From NCBI GenBank assembly GCA_041656735.1, contig JBBACY010000002.1, positions 124,001-188,000 on the forward strand: a DNA stretch of 64,000 bases. Reading direction: 5' to 3'. The notes beneath the pieces are model-generated. The model saw only the letters and a program-made list of their open reading frames with translations. It was not told the DNA's origin and searched no databases. Below are positions 1 through 9,045 of the stretch, in pieces (position 1 is the stretch's first letter; the number at the start of each line of letters is the position of its first letter). Both the position numbers and the translations under genes were made by a program. The stretch comes from Perlabentimonas sp041656735. Lineage in GTDB: Bacteria > Bacteroidota > Bacteroidia > Bacteroidales > Tenuifilaceae.

Positions 1-660
1 CAACGGCATATACGACCAGTGCCATTTCTCCATCTCATAACCAGTCCTACCCTTTTGCTGCTTACAGGTGTACACTTGGCAAAAACCGAACTTCGGAGCA
101 TTTTGGCTAAGCCAGTTATACTCAACAAGTCCCTTGCCACTATCAAAGTAACTATTCTCCAAGCTGTTTAAGTCGAAATCGGTACCCCAATGGTGTCTCG
201 AGGTTCCGGGCATTGAACTATAAGTTAGAATATCTTTAGCCTTTTCGATACCCGAGGGATTGGCACGGGAATTCCATTTACGCTCCCAAATTCTTTTCTG
301 GTAGTCAAAATTTCGGGAGCCCGAAATAATTGTCAAATTCACACCATCAATCTTTGCAGCCTTGTACATTTGCTGAAAAGCTTGGTAGGTATTTACTTCA
401 AGAAAAATACTTTTACTGCTATGCTCAGGCTTTACTGCCACAAAGTTGGTGTCACTACCATACTGTATTTTACCCAATAGAAGTTTTGTGTAATACACCG
501 TATCGATGGGCTGAGGTTTGGGAAGGTATTCTTTTACCGCCTGAACAGCGTTATCGTGACTTTCAGGGAGGTTTGATTCTGCAGCACCTATACATGAAAT
601 TGCGAAGCAAGCACCAAATATTATGGGCACATAGCTATTCGCTGCAATCAGATTCTTCAT
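1..660 (-). CDS. M15-family D-alanyl-D-alanine carboxypeptidase-like lipoprotein, 3' end cut by window edge
   Basis: The reading frame opens with ATG at 660 and runs 220 codons off the left edge without a stop. The N-terminus has a hydrophobic stretch ending in a lipobox-like AISC, so it is probably an outer- or periplasm-facing lipoprotein. Around residues 150-160 the sequence GTSRHHWGTDFDLN matches the zinc-binding SxHxxGxxxD signature of the VanY/M15B peptidases, and EKWHW near the truncated end matches the last metal-binding His region. The family trims D-Ala from peptidoglycan stem peptides. It starts 33 bases after the stop of the upstream sensor-phosphatase gene and may share its transcript. 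Family assignment is firm from motifs; substrate is inferred. Confidence 0.85.
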   Translation of the reverse strand, partial: MKNLIAANSYVPIIFGACFAISCIGAAESNLPESHDNAVQAVKEYLPKPQPIDTVYYTKLLLGKIQYGSDTNFVAVKPEHSSKSIFLEVNTYQAFQQMYKAAKIDGVNLTIISGSRNFDYQKRIWERKWNSRANPSGIEKAKDILTYSSMPGTSRHHWGTDFDLNSLENSYFDSGKGLVEYNWLSQNAPKFGFCQVYTCKQQKGRTGYEMEKWHWSYMPL

Positions 661-693
661 AAATATAAAACTTGATTTATGCCACAGGAGGCT

Positions 694-3600
694 CTACATA
701 ACAATATGACGGAGGCCAATAATCAGAATATCATCAACTTGCTCACTCGCCCCCTTCCACTCGTTAATACTGCCAAGCAAGTGTTTTTTCTGAATTTCGA
801 GTGGATACTTATGTATATTTAGCAATAAGTGCCTAAATCTTCGGAATTTAAACTTCTTCCCTTCGGGTCCGCCAAACTGATCAACGTAGCCATCGGTAAA
901 CATATACACCATATCGTCGTTTTGCAAGGGAATTATATGACTGCTAAACATGGGGTTATTTAAATCACCACCCGTGCCCACAGTATTCCTGTCTCCTTTT
1001 ACTTCAATAATTCTACTATCTCTAATAATGTATAGGTTACTAAAAGCCCCTGCAAACTGAAGTTCATTCTTATCCTTATCAAGCACACAGAAGGCTACGT
1101 CCATTCCATCTTTCACAGTTGCATTAGTAGAATCTTTCCCTTTTGAAAATGTATCATAAACCCCCTTGTCGAGCATATTCAGAATTCCTGCAGCATCGTT
1201 TATACCCATAACGTTGGTGACGTTTCGTAACAGTTCAACCCCAATAATTGACATAAAAGCACCCGGTACACCGTGCCCAGTGCAATCTATTGCTGCAACA
1301 AAAACCTTGCTATCGGTTTCGTTAATCCAATAAAAATCGCCACTAACAATGTCCTTAGGCATATAAAGAATAAAAGAATTTGGCAGGATATTGCTGAAAT
1401 ACGATTCGGAAGGCATTAAGGCTTCCTGAATTCTTTTGGCGTAGTTTATACTGTCGGTTATACTCTTATTTTGAACTACTAAAGCCTCCTTTTGCTTTTC
1501 AATTTCATGCATAGAGTGTTCTCTCTCCTTAAGCAATCGGCTAGTTCTTCGCAATATGCGAGTTCGCACCCGGAGGAATACAACTAAAAAAACAACAAAA
1601 AGAGTTGCGTAAATTGTCAACGCCACCCTCGATTTCCAGAACTTGGTTTTAACAACAATTCGTAACGACACCCCTTCGTTATTCCATATATCATCGGTAT
1701 TGGCTCCTTTAACTCTAAAAGTATACACACCTTCACGCAGGTTCGAAAACGCCACCATTCGTCTAGTTCCCAAGCTAAACCATTCATTTTCGAGACCCTC
1801 CATCATATACTTAAAGGTATTTTTATGCGGATCCGTAAAATCTAGGGCTGCAAATTCAATATTAATTAGAGAGTGGTTTGGCTGTAAAACAATTTCATCT
1901 TTACCAACCACCGAAAGATACTGTTGTGCACCAGTACCCACTAACTCTATTGAGGTTATTTCAATAGGAGGAATACGTGTATTAATTATTAGTGAGTCGG
2001 GGTGAAATGAGTTTAGCCCTGCAGTTCCACCAAAAAACAATTCGCCGCTGGCTGTTTGGTAGCTCGCACCAACATTATACTCATAACTCTGCAAACCATC
2101 GCTAACCTCATATGAAGTTACTTTATAACTTCCCTTTTCAATTCGAGCCAAGCCCCAGTTAGTACTCACCCAAATATTACCATTAACATCTTCTTCAATT
2201 GCATAAATGAGGTTATTGGGCAGCCCATCGCCATTGGTAAGTAGTGAAAACGTATTACTTTCCTTATGATAAACATTTAATCCAGAGGGAGTCCCAATCC
2301 AAAGGTTTTCTTTTGAATCTACCTTTAACGAAACAATATCATTTGAAACCAGCCCTCCTTCAAAGTAGCCCTCTTTCCTTTTAAATCTCGAAATAGTATT
2401 GGTTTTCAGGTTTAACCGGTTCAATCCATCAAGAGTTCCAACCCACAAGTAATCACCATCGAGCTCAATACAATGAATTTCACTTGACGAGAGGCTTAAC
2501 GTATCATTGGGTACGTGATAGTAATTTGTAATAGTTTTATAGTTAAACCTGTGGAGACCTAACCTAGTGGCTATCCATATATTACCGTTAGGGTCTTCTT
2601 CAATACCATATATCCTCTTATCTTGAAACAGCTGGCTTAGTTCTGGCCCATATTGTTCAAAAAAATCGGAAAATGTTCTGGTGTTTTTATCGAAGAGTTG
2701 TATCCCATTTCTTGTTCCTATAAGAAGTCGTCCCCCACTTATTTCTTTTATAATATGCACATAGTCGTTGCAAATAGTATAAGGAAACCCAAGGCTACTA
2801 GAATATTTAATCGCCTCATTGGTTTGTCTATTGTATAAAAACAGTCCAGTTCCCCATGTTCCAATCCAAATATTTGCCTCGTCTTTAAAAAGCACCGATG
2901 ATACCGCATTACTCGAAAACAGGTTATCACCCTGGTTGCTCTTGAAGTATCCTCTAAACTTTTTTCTTTTCAGATCCATTTTAGCAAGCCCTATATGGGA
3001 GCCTATCCAAAGTATGTCGGATTCATCCTTAATCAGGTGGTTTACTCGCGACGACTGCAAAACGGTTCCTTCAAAATTTAGTACAATAGGTTTTATTGTT
3101 TTAGTTTTGGGATCAAAAACGTTTAGACCTCCATCGGTACCAACAAGAAAACGCTCATTATTATCAATAAATAAACAATTTATTGATAAGGGATTTTTTG
3201 GATTGTAAAAGAATCGAGAAAAATTGTCGCTATTTGGGTTGTATCTGTTAAGCCCATTAGTTGTACCAACCCAAAGAAAGCCCGAAGAATCCTCAGAAAT
3301 ACTGTTAATTCTATTGCTACTTAACGACTGTTTAATTTGAGGGTTATGGCTATACCTTTTAAATATTCCTTTAGCACGGTCAAAGAGCATGAGTCCGTCT
3401 TTAGTGCCAACCCATAAGTTGTTTCTACTATCCTCAAACAGGTCAAAATCATTAACATCGGAGAAGGAAGTAAGGCTGTCAGAGAAGTGTGGAAATCGAG
3501 AAAAAGAGTTAGATTCGGGTTTATACAAATCTATCGACTCCAATGTTTTAGCCCAAACTCGGTTCTCTTTATCAACAAAAACATCAAAAACCCTATCACT

Positions 3601-4023
3601 ACTTAATGAAGTTGAATCAGTGTCGGAGTGAAAGAAGTTTTTAAAAGAATTCGTTTTATGGTTAAATACGCTCAAACCCCTCCAAGTGCCAACCCATAGG
3701 TTACCCTCTTGATCTTCAGCAATAGAGAGGATAAAGTTATTACCTATAGTAGCACTATTAACCGGGTTATTCTGATAGGTTTGGAACGAATAACCATCGT
3801 ACCGATTTAAGCCCTCCTGAGTTCCTACCCATAAAAAGCCATAGCTATCAAAGTGCAAAGCGGTAACGTTCGACTGAGATAAACCCTTGTCTAGATTAAA
3901 GAGTTCTACATCAACTTCTGTACTATATGACAAGGCTGTATATGTCAGGAAAAAACCTAACACAACAGACTGTAAAGCCCTATAGGACAATATTTTATGT
4001 ATAAAAACTCTCACTAAACTCAC
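694..4023 (-). CDS. two-component-style beta-propeller sensor with Y_Y_Y domain and SpoIIE-type PP2C phosphatase
   Basis: 1109 residues. After a signal-anchor/signal peptide (about 1-35) I count about 14 propeller blades marked by WVGT/WIGT followed by GLNRY-like strands (about 40-690), enough for two seven-bladed propellers. A Y_Y_Y-like Ig domain follows (about 715-785, with GLENEW and GVYTFRVKGAN), then one membrane helix (about 795-817), a short coiled coil, and a PP2C/SpoIIE domain (about 865-1105) with metal-binding SGDFYW, DCTGHGVPGAFMS and FTDGYVDQFG. It should sense an extracytoplasmic signal and dephosphorylate a Ser/Thr-phosphorylated partner, perhaps an anti-sigma antagonist. No histidine kinase or HTH part is present. 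It begins 9 bases after ubiD, so co-transcription is likely. Partner and ligand are unknown. Confidence 0.9.
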   Translation of the reverse strand: MSLVRVFIHKILSYRALQSVVLGFFLTYTALSYSTEVDVELFNLDKGLSQSNVTALHFDSYGFLWVGTQEGLNRYDGYSFQTYQNNPVNSATIGNNFILSIAEDQEGNLWVGTWRGLSVFNHKTNSFKNFFHSDTDSTSLSSDRVFDVFVDKENRVWAKTLESIDLYKPESNSFSRFPHFSDSLTSFSDVNDFDLFEDSRNNLWVGTKDGLMLFDRAKGIFKRYSHNPQIKQSLSSNRINSISEDSSGFLWVGTTNGLNRYNPNSDNFSRFFYNPKNPLSINCLFIDNNERFLVGTDGGLNVFDPKTKTIKPIVLNFEGTVLQSSRVNHLIKDESDILWIGSHIGLAKMDLKRKKFRGYFKSNQGDNLFSSNAVSSVLFKDEANIWIGTWGTGLFLYNRQTNEAIKYSSSLGFPYTICNDYVHIIKEISGGRLLIGTRNGIQLFDKNTRTFSDFFEQYGPELSQLFQDKRIYGIEEDPNGNIWIATRLGLHRFNYKTITNYYHVPNDTLSLSSSEIHCIELDGDYLWVGTLDGLNRLNLKTNTISRFKRKEGYFEGGLVSNDIVSLKVDSKENLWIGTPSGLNVYHKESNTFSLLTNGDGLPNNLIYAIEEDVNGNIWVSTNWGLARIEKGSYKVTSYEVSDGLQSYEYNVGASYQTASGELFFGGTAGLNSFHPDSLIINTRIPPIEITSIELVGTGAQQYLSVVGKDEIVLQPNHSLINIEFAALDFTDPHKNTFKYMMEGLENEWFSLGTRRMVAFSNLREGVYTFRVKGANTDDIWNNEGVSLRIVVKTKFWKSRVALTIYATLFVVFLVVFLRVRTRILRRTSRLLKEREHSMHEIEKQKEALVVQNKSITDSINYAKRIQEALMPSESYFSNILPNSFILYMPKDIVSGDFYWINETDSKVFVAAIDCTGHGVPGAFMSIIGVELLRNVTNVMGINDAAGILNMLDKGVYDTFSKGKDSTNATVKDGMDVAFCVLDKDKNELQFAGAFSNLYIIRDSRIIEVKGDRNTVGTGGDLNNPMFSSHIIPLQNDDMVYMFTDGYVDQFGGPEGKKFKFRRFRHLLLNIHKYPLEIQKKHLLGSINEWKGASEQVDDILIIGLRHIVM

Positions 4024-4032
4024 AGCGTCAAA

Positions 4033-5934
4033 TTAATCAATTATTGCGTTATCGCCAAATTGCGAGTCGAAAAACTTTAACGATGGAGAACTGATTAATG
4101 AACCAATATTGTAATCATCCCATCTTTCGTCAACGTGCTTAATGGTTTTTTTATCGGTCAGTACAACGTTAGGCCAATCTCTTGAAAAATTATCGCTCTT
4201 ATAACTTTTCTTGGTCCCATCAGCAACCAGAATTTGCTTACCTAAACAATCCACTGTATAGCAGTCGCGTGCAGGGTCCAAATTCCCTGACGCATACCAA
4301 GCAACAAGAGGTGTGATACCAATTGAAATATCGTGATCAATAAAAACAATGGCTTTTGGTGGGTTAGCTTGCAGTAGCAAGCATACTTCATTTGCAATAT
4401 TTCTAACAACCGCTCCATTGCCCTTATCAACACTAAGCACCAGAACGGGAAACCCAAACGAATAAGGCTTATCAGAGTATCCAAACACCAACTGCTTTAT
4501 ATTTGCAGCTACTTCATTGCTTGGTGCAAGAGAATCAGTATCCGCTGCAATGGCATTAACACCCTGCTCTTCAGGATACTTCTCTGTTATATCAATAAGT
4601 AATTTGCCACCAATACCGGGCTTATCAGAGGCATGATCCAAAACATCTAAAGGTCCCTTGCCAATAAAAAAATCTGACCTACCATCAAAATTTTGTGCAA
4701 ACACCCTTCCAACCTCAGCCATATCTCTTATGTCAATATCATTGCTGATGACAACCATAATCTTATTAAACATCATTTGTCCTGCTCCCCACAATGCATT
4801 TGCCACCTTATATGCCTGACCTGGGTACGTTTTCTTAATCTTCAAAAGGGCTATATTATGTGCTACGCCTTCCTGCGGTAGGAACATATCAATAACCTCG
4901 GGTAGCATGGCAATTTTTATGGGGCTTAAAAAGATTCGCTCGGTGGCTTTTGCAAGGTAAACGTCTTCCATGGGAGGGACTCCCACAACCGTTGCCGGAT
5001 AAATTGCATTTCGTTTATGCGTAATGCAGGTAACGTGAAACTTAGGATACCAATCGGCAAGTGAGTAAAACCCTGTGTGGTCTCCAAATGGACCCTCCCA
5101 AATCAAATCCTCGCTTGTGTCAACGTAACCTTCTATCACAATATCTGCATCATAGGGCACTTCAAGGTCAACAGTTATGCCCTTTACTAGTTTAACTGGC
5201 TTCTTTCGTAAAAATCCAGCCAGTAAGTACTCGTCAATATTATCGGGTAGAGGAGCTGTTGCTGCATACGTGTAAACGGGGTCACCACCAAGAGCAACTG
5301 CTATGGGCATTCGTTTCCCAAGTTTCTTATACTCAGCATAATGCCTTGCGCCCGTTTTGTGCCTGTGCCAATGCATACCTGTTTCATCATCAGATAGAAT
5401 TTGCATTCTATACATCCCAACATTGCGCACGCCAGTGATTGGATCCTTCGTATTAACCATTGGCAATGTTACAAATGGGCCACCATCATGAGGCCAACTT
5501 TTAAGTACAGGAAATATGGATAAGTTTGGGTTAGTATGAATAACCTGTTGACACAAGCCTTTGCCAGCAACAGACTTGGGCAACCAACGAGCCACTTTTC
5601 GTAGGGTGGGAAGCATACGAATTTTATCTAAAATTGACTGCTTGGGTGAGGCCATTGTTTTAAACAATGATTCCAACTCAACTGACACTTCCTTCATATC
5701 AACAATACCAAGTGCCATGGCAATTCTCTTATCAGATCCAAAGGCATTAGTAAGCACTGGGAAATCGGTTCCAGTATTCTCAAACAGCAATGCCTTGCCT
5801 CCATCAGGCTGCTTGCACAATCTATCCGTTATTTCTGCTATTTCATATTCTGGGCTAACGTACTCTTTTATGCGTATGAGTTCTCCACTAGCCTCAAGGT
5901 TTTCTACAAATTGATTAAGTCCGCTGTAGCCCAT
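4033..5934 (-). CDS. ubiD: UbiD family prenyl-FMN-dependent decarboxylase
   Basis: 633 residues from ATG 5934, giving MGYSGLNQFV. An in-frame upstream start at 6012 is rejected because it would run through the eno terminator hairpin. EGPFGDHTGFYS near residue 280 carries the catalytic Glu/Asp region typical of UbiD, and the full-length fold is collinear with the class. The family decarboxylates aromatic or unsaturated acids with prenylated FMN; in quinone producers it acts in ubiquinone or menaquinone synthesis. Bacteroidota make menaquinone, so a menaquinone-related role is a reasonable inference, but no men/mqn gene or UbiX flavin prenyltransferase is adjacent. A TTTG-19-TCAATTTG motif (5936-5966) sits almost on the start codon, hinting at a very short leader. 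Confidence 0.85.
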   Translation of the reverse strand: MGYSGLNQFVENLEASGELIRIKEYVSPEYEIAEITDRLCKQPDGGKALLFENTGTDFPVLTNAFGSDKRIAMALGIVDMKEVSVELESLFKTMASPKQSILDKIRMLPTLRKVARWLPKSVAGKGLCQQVIHTNPNLSIFPVLKSWPHDGGPFVTLPMVNTKDPITGVRNVGMYRMQILSDDETGMHWHRHKTGARHYAEYKKLGKRMPIAVALGGDPVYTYAATAPLPDNIDEYLLAGFLRKKPVKLVKGITVDLEVPYDADIVIEGYVDTSEDLIWEGPFGDHTGFYSLADWYPKFHVTCITHKRNAIYPATVVGVPPMEDVYLAKATERIFLSPIKIAMLPEVIDMFLPQEGVAHNIALLKIKKTYPGQAYKVANALWGAGQMMFNKIMVVISNDIDIRDMAEVGRVFAQNFDGRSDFFIGKGPLDVLDHASDKPGIGGKLLIDITEKYPEEQGVNAIAADTDSLAPSNEVAANIKQLVFGYSDKPYSFGFPVLVLSVDKGNGAVVRNIANEVCLLLQANPPKAIVFIDHDISIGITPLVAWYASGNLDPARDCYTVDCLGKQILVADGTKKSYKSDNFSRDWPNVVLTDKKTIKHVDERWDDYNIGSLISSPSLKFFDSQFGDNAIID

Positions 5935-5963
5935 ACAAATTGATTTATAACGTGTGAAGATAC

Positions 5964-6000
5964 AAAAAAAGGGCTCTTCGCAAAACGAAAGAGCCCCTTT
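5964..6000 (-). terminator. Rho-independent terminator of eno
   Basis: Read on the minus strand, GGGGCTCTTTCG, a TTTTG loop and CGAAGAGCCC form a long GC-rich stem with one bulge, followed by seven T. It starts about 20 bases after the eno stop codon. Its position also excludes the long ubiD start at 6012. Confidence 0.88.
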
Positions 6001-6017
6001 TCTCTTACTCAATATTA

Positions 6018-7307
6018 CTATCTCACGTACTTAAAGTCTTTTCCAAGGTAACGTGCCGATGATCCCAGCATTTCCTCTATGCGGAGTAATTGGTTGTATT
6101 TGGCAACCCTATCAGAACGAGATGCAGATCCTGTTTTAATCTGACCTGTATTAAGCGCAACGGCCAAGTGAGCAATTGTAGTGTCCTCTGTTTCACCTGA
6201 ACGATGACTCATAACCGAGGTCATTGAGTTAATATCAGCCATGCGAACCGCATTAATAGTTTCGGTAAGGGTTCCGATTTGGTTCACCTTAATTAGGATA
6301 CTATTAGCTGCCTTTTCTTCAATACCTCTTTTTAAGCGAGTAACATTTGTTACAAACAAATCGTCGCCTACAAGCTGAATCTTATTACCTAACGTTTGGT
6401 TCATGAGTTTCCAACCAGCCCAATCGTCTTCAGCCATTCCATCCTCAATAGAAATAATAGGATACTTATCAACCCAAGTTTTCCAGTAATCAACCATTTG
6501 CGATGGAGTTAGCTTATCACCTGATGATTTATGTAAGTGGTATACGTTTTCCTTTGGTAAATAGTACTCGGATGATGCTGGGTCGAGAGCAATAAATACA
6601 TCCTCTCCTGCCCTATAACCAGCTTTTTCAATAGCCTGAAGAATTACTGTAATTGCCTCTTCGTTCGACTTAAGGTTAGGTGCAAAACCTCCCTCATCGC
6701 CAACATTTGTTGAGTAACCCTGTTTTTTTAGAACAGCCTTAAGGTTATGAAAAATTTCAGCGCCCATTCTGTAACCTTCAGAAAAAGTAGGAGCGCCAAT
6801 AGGCATAATCATAAACTCTTGGAAATCGATGCTGTTATCGGCATGTGAACCTCCGTTAAGTATGTTCATAAGAGGGATAGGCAATGTACAAGCGTTTACG
6901 CCTCCTACATATCGGAACAATGGTTGCTGCGTAACTTGGGCTGCAGCGTGAGCTACTGCCAGTGAAACGCCTAGAATAGCATTTGCTCCCAAATTAGCCT
7001 TATTGTCAGAACCATCAAGTTTGATAAGACTTTCATCAATAAGTTGCTGGTCTAAAACATGCATACCCACAACCTCTTCAGCAATTGTTGTGTTCACATT
7101 GTTTACAGCCCTAAGTACACCTTTGCCAAGAAACTTACTCTTGTCACCATCTCTAAGTTCAACCGCTTCGTGAACTCCTGTTGAAGCTCCACTAGGCACG
7201 GCTGCGCGTCCAAAATAACCGCTTTCGGTTAGCACATCTACTTCTACCGTAGGATTACCTCTCGAATCGAGAATTTGTCTAGCATGTACGCTTACTATTT
7301 GTCCCAT
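6018..7307 (-). CDS. eno: enolase (phosphopyruvate hydratase)
   Basis: 429 residues, the normal length for bacterial enolase. It interconverts 2-phosphoglycerate and phosphoenolpyruvate in glycolysis. The N-terminal DSRGNPTVEV motif, the GDD metal region (LVGDDLFVTN) and the signature SVMSHRSGETEDT (about residue 360) with the following TIAHLAVA are intact. It lies 101 bases downstream of rplQ in the same direction. A hairpin (7353-7386) and an overlapping promoter-like motif (7347-7377) in that gap suggest partly independent transcription, and a strong terminator follows at 5964-6000. Confidence 0.98.
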   Translation of the reverse strand: MGQIVSVHARQILDSRGNPTVEVDVLTESGYFGRAAVPSGASTGVHEAVELRDGDKSKFLGKGVLRAVNNVNTTIAEEVVGMHVLDQQLIDESLIKLDGSDNKANLGANAILGVSLAVAHAAAQVTQQPLFRYVGGVNACTLPIPLMNILNGGSHADNSIDFQEFMIMPIGAPTFSEGYRMGAEIFHNLKAVLKKQGYSTNVGDEGGFAPNLKSNEEAITVILQAIEKAGYRAGEDVFIALDPASSEYYLPKENVYHLHKSSGDKLTPSQMVDYWKTWVDKYPIISIEDGMAEDDWAGWKLMNQTLGNKIQLVGDDLFVTNVTRLKRGIEEKAANSILIKVNQIGTLTETINAVRMADINSMTSVMSHRSGETEDTTIAHLAVALNTGQIKTGSASRSDRVAKYNQLLRIEEMLGSSARYLGKDFKYVR

Positions 7308-7346
7308 ATTTTTACCAGTTTAAATTAATATTCTTCTGTAAAATTA

Positions 7347-7377
7347 CAAAAATTAAGGGGATTAGCCTAATGGCAAA
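7347..7377 (-). promoter_or_regulatory. candidate eno promoter
   Basis: On the minus strand TTTG (7374-7377), 19 bases, then AATTTTTG (7347-7354), one mismatch from the Bacteroidota TAnnTTTG -7 box. The predicted start is near 7342, giving a leader of about 35 bases. It overlaps the rplQ terminator-like hairpin. Motif seen; function inferred. Confidence 0.45.
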
Positions 7378-7386
7378 CCCCCTAAT
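7353..7386 (-). terminator. weak terminator-like hairpin after rplQ
   Basis: On the minus strand TTAGGGG pairs with CCCC(T)TAA around an inner GCC-ATTA-GGC stem, followed by TTTTTG. The stem is interrupted, so termination is probably partial and some transcripts may continue into eno. Confidence 0.45.
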
Positions 7387-7408
7387 ATTTTTTATTCCCG
7401 AAAAGAAG

Positions 7409-8035
7409 TTACGCTTCGCTTTCTGGAGTTTCCTCATCTGCTGGAGTAGCTTTAGGCTCTTCAACAGTAGGTTTTTCAACAATAGTTTCTTCAACAGTAG
7501 GTTCTTCAACCTTTGCTTCAACTTTCTTTGAGGCAGGCTCTTTAACTGTTTTCTTAGCTGTTTTTACTTCAGTAGCAGTATCAACCTCGGCAGTTTCAGT
7601 GCCTGTAGTTTTTGATTTACCTCTACGAGTTCTTTTTGCTGCTGGCTTAGCGCTCTTAGCATCGCTAGTGTAAGTTGTATTGTAGTCAACCAGTTCAATA
7701 ATACACATCTCTGAATTATCACCCAAACGGCTTCCTGTTTTCAGAATTCGGGTATATCCACCTGGTCTGTCAGCTACTTTTACTGATATATCACGAAAAA
7801 GTTCAGTTACAGCATTTTTATCTTTCAAATAGGCAAAGACTGTTCTACGTGAATGGGTAGTATCGTTCTTACTTTTAGTAATTAAAGGCTCAACGTATAC
7901 CCTAAGGGCTTTTGCCTTGGCTACTGTTGTTTTAATGCGTTTGTAACTAATTAACGACACAGCCATATTGGCAAGCATTGCCTTACGGTGAGAGGTTGTC
8001 CTTCCTAGATGATTTCCTTTTTTATTGTGTCTCAT
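7409..8035 (-). CDS. rplQ: 50S ribosomal protein bL17 with long acidic C-terminal tail
   Basis: 208 residues; typical bL17 is about 120. Residues 1-120 (MRHNKKGNHLGRTTSHRKAM onward) are the canonical fold lining the peptide exit tunnel region of the 50S subunit. After about residue 125 there is a basic patch (KPAAKRTRRGKSK) and then a low-complexity Val/Glu/Pro/Thr tail with imperfect VEEPTVEE and VEKPTVEE repeats. Extended L17 tails occur in Bacteroidota; the repeat tail here could vary by slippage because the DNA is also repetitive (about 7425-7530). Last gene of the alpha cluster, 5 bases after rpoA. Function of the tail is unknown. Confidence 0.97.
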   Translation of the reverse strand: MRHNKKGNHLGRTTSHRKAMLANMAVSLISYKRIKTTVAKAKALRVYVEPLITKSKNDTTHSRRTVFAYLKDKNAVTELFRDISVKVADRPGGYTRILKTGSRLGDNSEMCIIELVDYNTTYTSDAKSAKPAAKRTRRGKSKTTGTETAEVDTATEVKTAKKTVKEPASKKVEAKVEEPTVEETIVEKPTVEEPKATPADEETPESEA

Positions 8036-8040
8036 CTTAA

Positions 8041-9033
8041 TTATTCCTTGTCAAGTTTGTATTTAGTAATATCCATGCCGAAAGATAGGCTCATGGTCTC
8101 GAGTAAATCTTCGAGTTCAGTTAGAGACTTTTTCCCGAAGTTTCTGAATTTGAGCAGGTCATTCTTATTAAATTGCACCAAGTCTCCTAGAGAATCAACA
8201 TCAGCTGCTTTCAAGCAATTAAGGGCTCTAACCGAAAGGTCAAGGTCAACGAGTTTGGTTTTCAGAAGTTGACGCATATGCAGCACCTCTTCATCAAACT
8301 CATCGTTTGCAAATTTGTCGTCGGTATCGAGCGTAATTTTCTCATCAGAAAAAAGCATAAAATGATAAATTAATATCTTAGCAGCTTCTTTAAGTGCTTC
8401 CTTTGGATGAATACTACCATCGGTTGCAATTTCGAAAATTAGTTTTTCGTAGTCAGTTTTTTGCTCTACCCTGTAGTTCTCAACTTCGAATTTCACGTTT
8501 TTAATAGGGGTGTGAATTGAGTCAATGGGAATAACTCCAAACTCAACATCTTCCTGCTTATTCTCTTCTGCAGGTACATATCCACGTCCTTTTCCTATTG
8601 TTACCTGAATTTCAAGTTTCACATCGGGTTCCATTGTACAAATCACAAAGTCGGGATTTAGCACTTTAAACCCGTTCAAAAAGTTTGATAGAAACCCTGC
8701 TTTGAATTCGTTTTGTCCGGAAATAGATAGTGTAACCTTTTCCTCGTCCACGTCCTCCATTATCTTTTTCAACCTAATTTGTTTCAGGTTGAGAATAATT
8801 TCTGTAACGTCTTCCACAACACCAGGAATTACAGAAAACTCGTGGTCCACGCCAGAAATCTTAATAGATGTTATGGCGTACCCCTCAAGAGAAGACAGTA
8901 GAATTCGTCTTAGAGCATTGCCTACTGTAATTCCGTAGCCTGGCTCAAGAGGACGAAACTCGAATTTACCAAAGTTATCGGTAGAATCAAGCATTATTAC
9001 CTTATCGGGTTTTTGAAATGCCAGAATTGCCAT
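8041..9033 (-). CDS. rpoA: DNA-directed RNA polymerase alpha subunit
   Basis: 330 residues, the normal length. The N-terminal dimerisation domain (about 1-235) carries GYGITVGNALRRILLSSLEG, the most conserved alpha motif. The C-terminal domain (about 255-325) carries the helix-hairpin-helix region LSVRALNCLKAADVDSLGDL that contacts DNA and activators. Alpha nucleates polymerase assembly. It lies between rpsD (12 bases) and rplQ (5 bases), the standard alpha-operon order. Confidence 0.99.
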   Translation of the reverse strand: MAILAFQKPDKVIMLDSTDNFGKFEFRPLEPGYGITVGNALRRILLSSLEGYAITSIKISGVDHEFSVIPGVVEDVTEIILNLKQIRLKKIMEDVDEEKVTLSISGQNEFKAGFLSNFLNGFKVLNPDFVICTMEPDVKLEIQVTIGKGRGYVPAEENKQEDVEFGVIPIDSIHTPIKNVKFEVENYRVEQKTDYEKLIFEIATDGSIHPKEALKEAAKILIYHFMLFSDEKITLDTDDKFANDEFDEEVLHMRQLLKTKLVDLDLSVRALNCLKAADVDSLGDLVQFNKNDLLKFRNFGKKSLTELEDLLETMSLSFGMDITKYKLDKE

Positions 9034-9045
9034 TCGGTTTAGTTT

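Noticed and set aside
5935..6012. Longer N-terminus for UbiD
   Set aside because: It would translate through the eno terminator hairpin and adds no family-like residues; the conserved start is ATG 5934.
7312..7521. Lys/Leu-rich open frame opposite in phase to the L17 tail
   Set aside because: It is a by-product of the repetitive L17 tail DNA in another frame and has no homology-like features.
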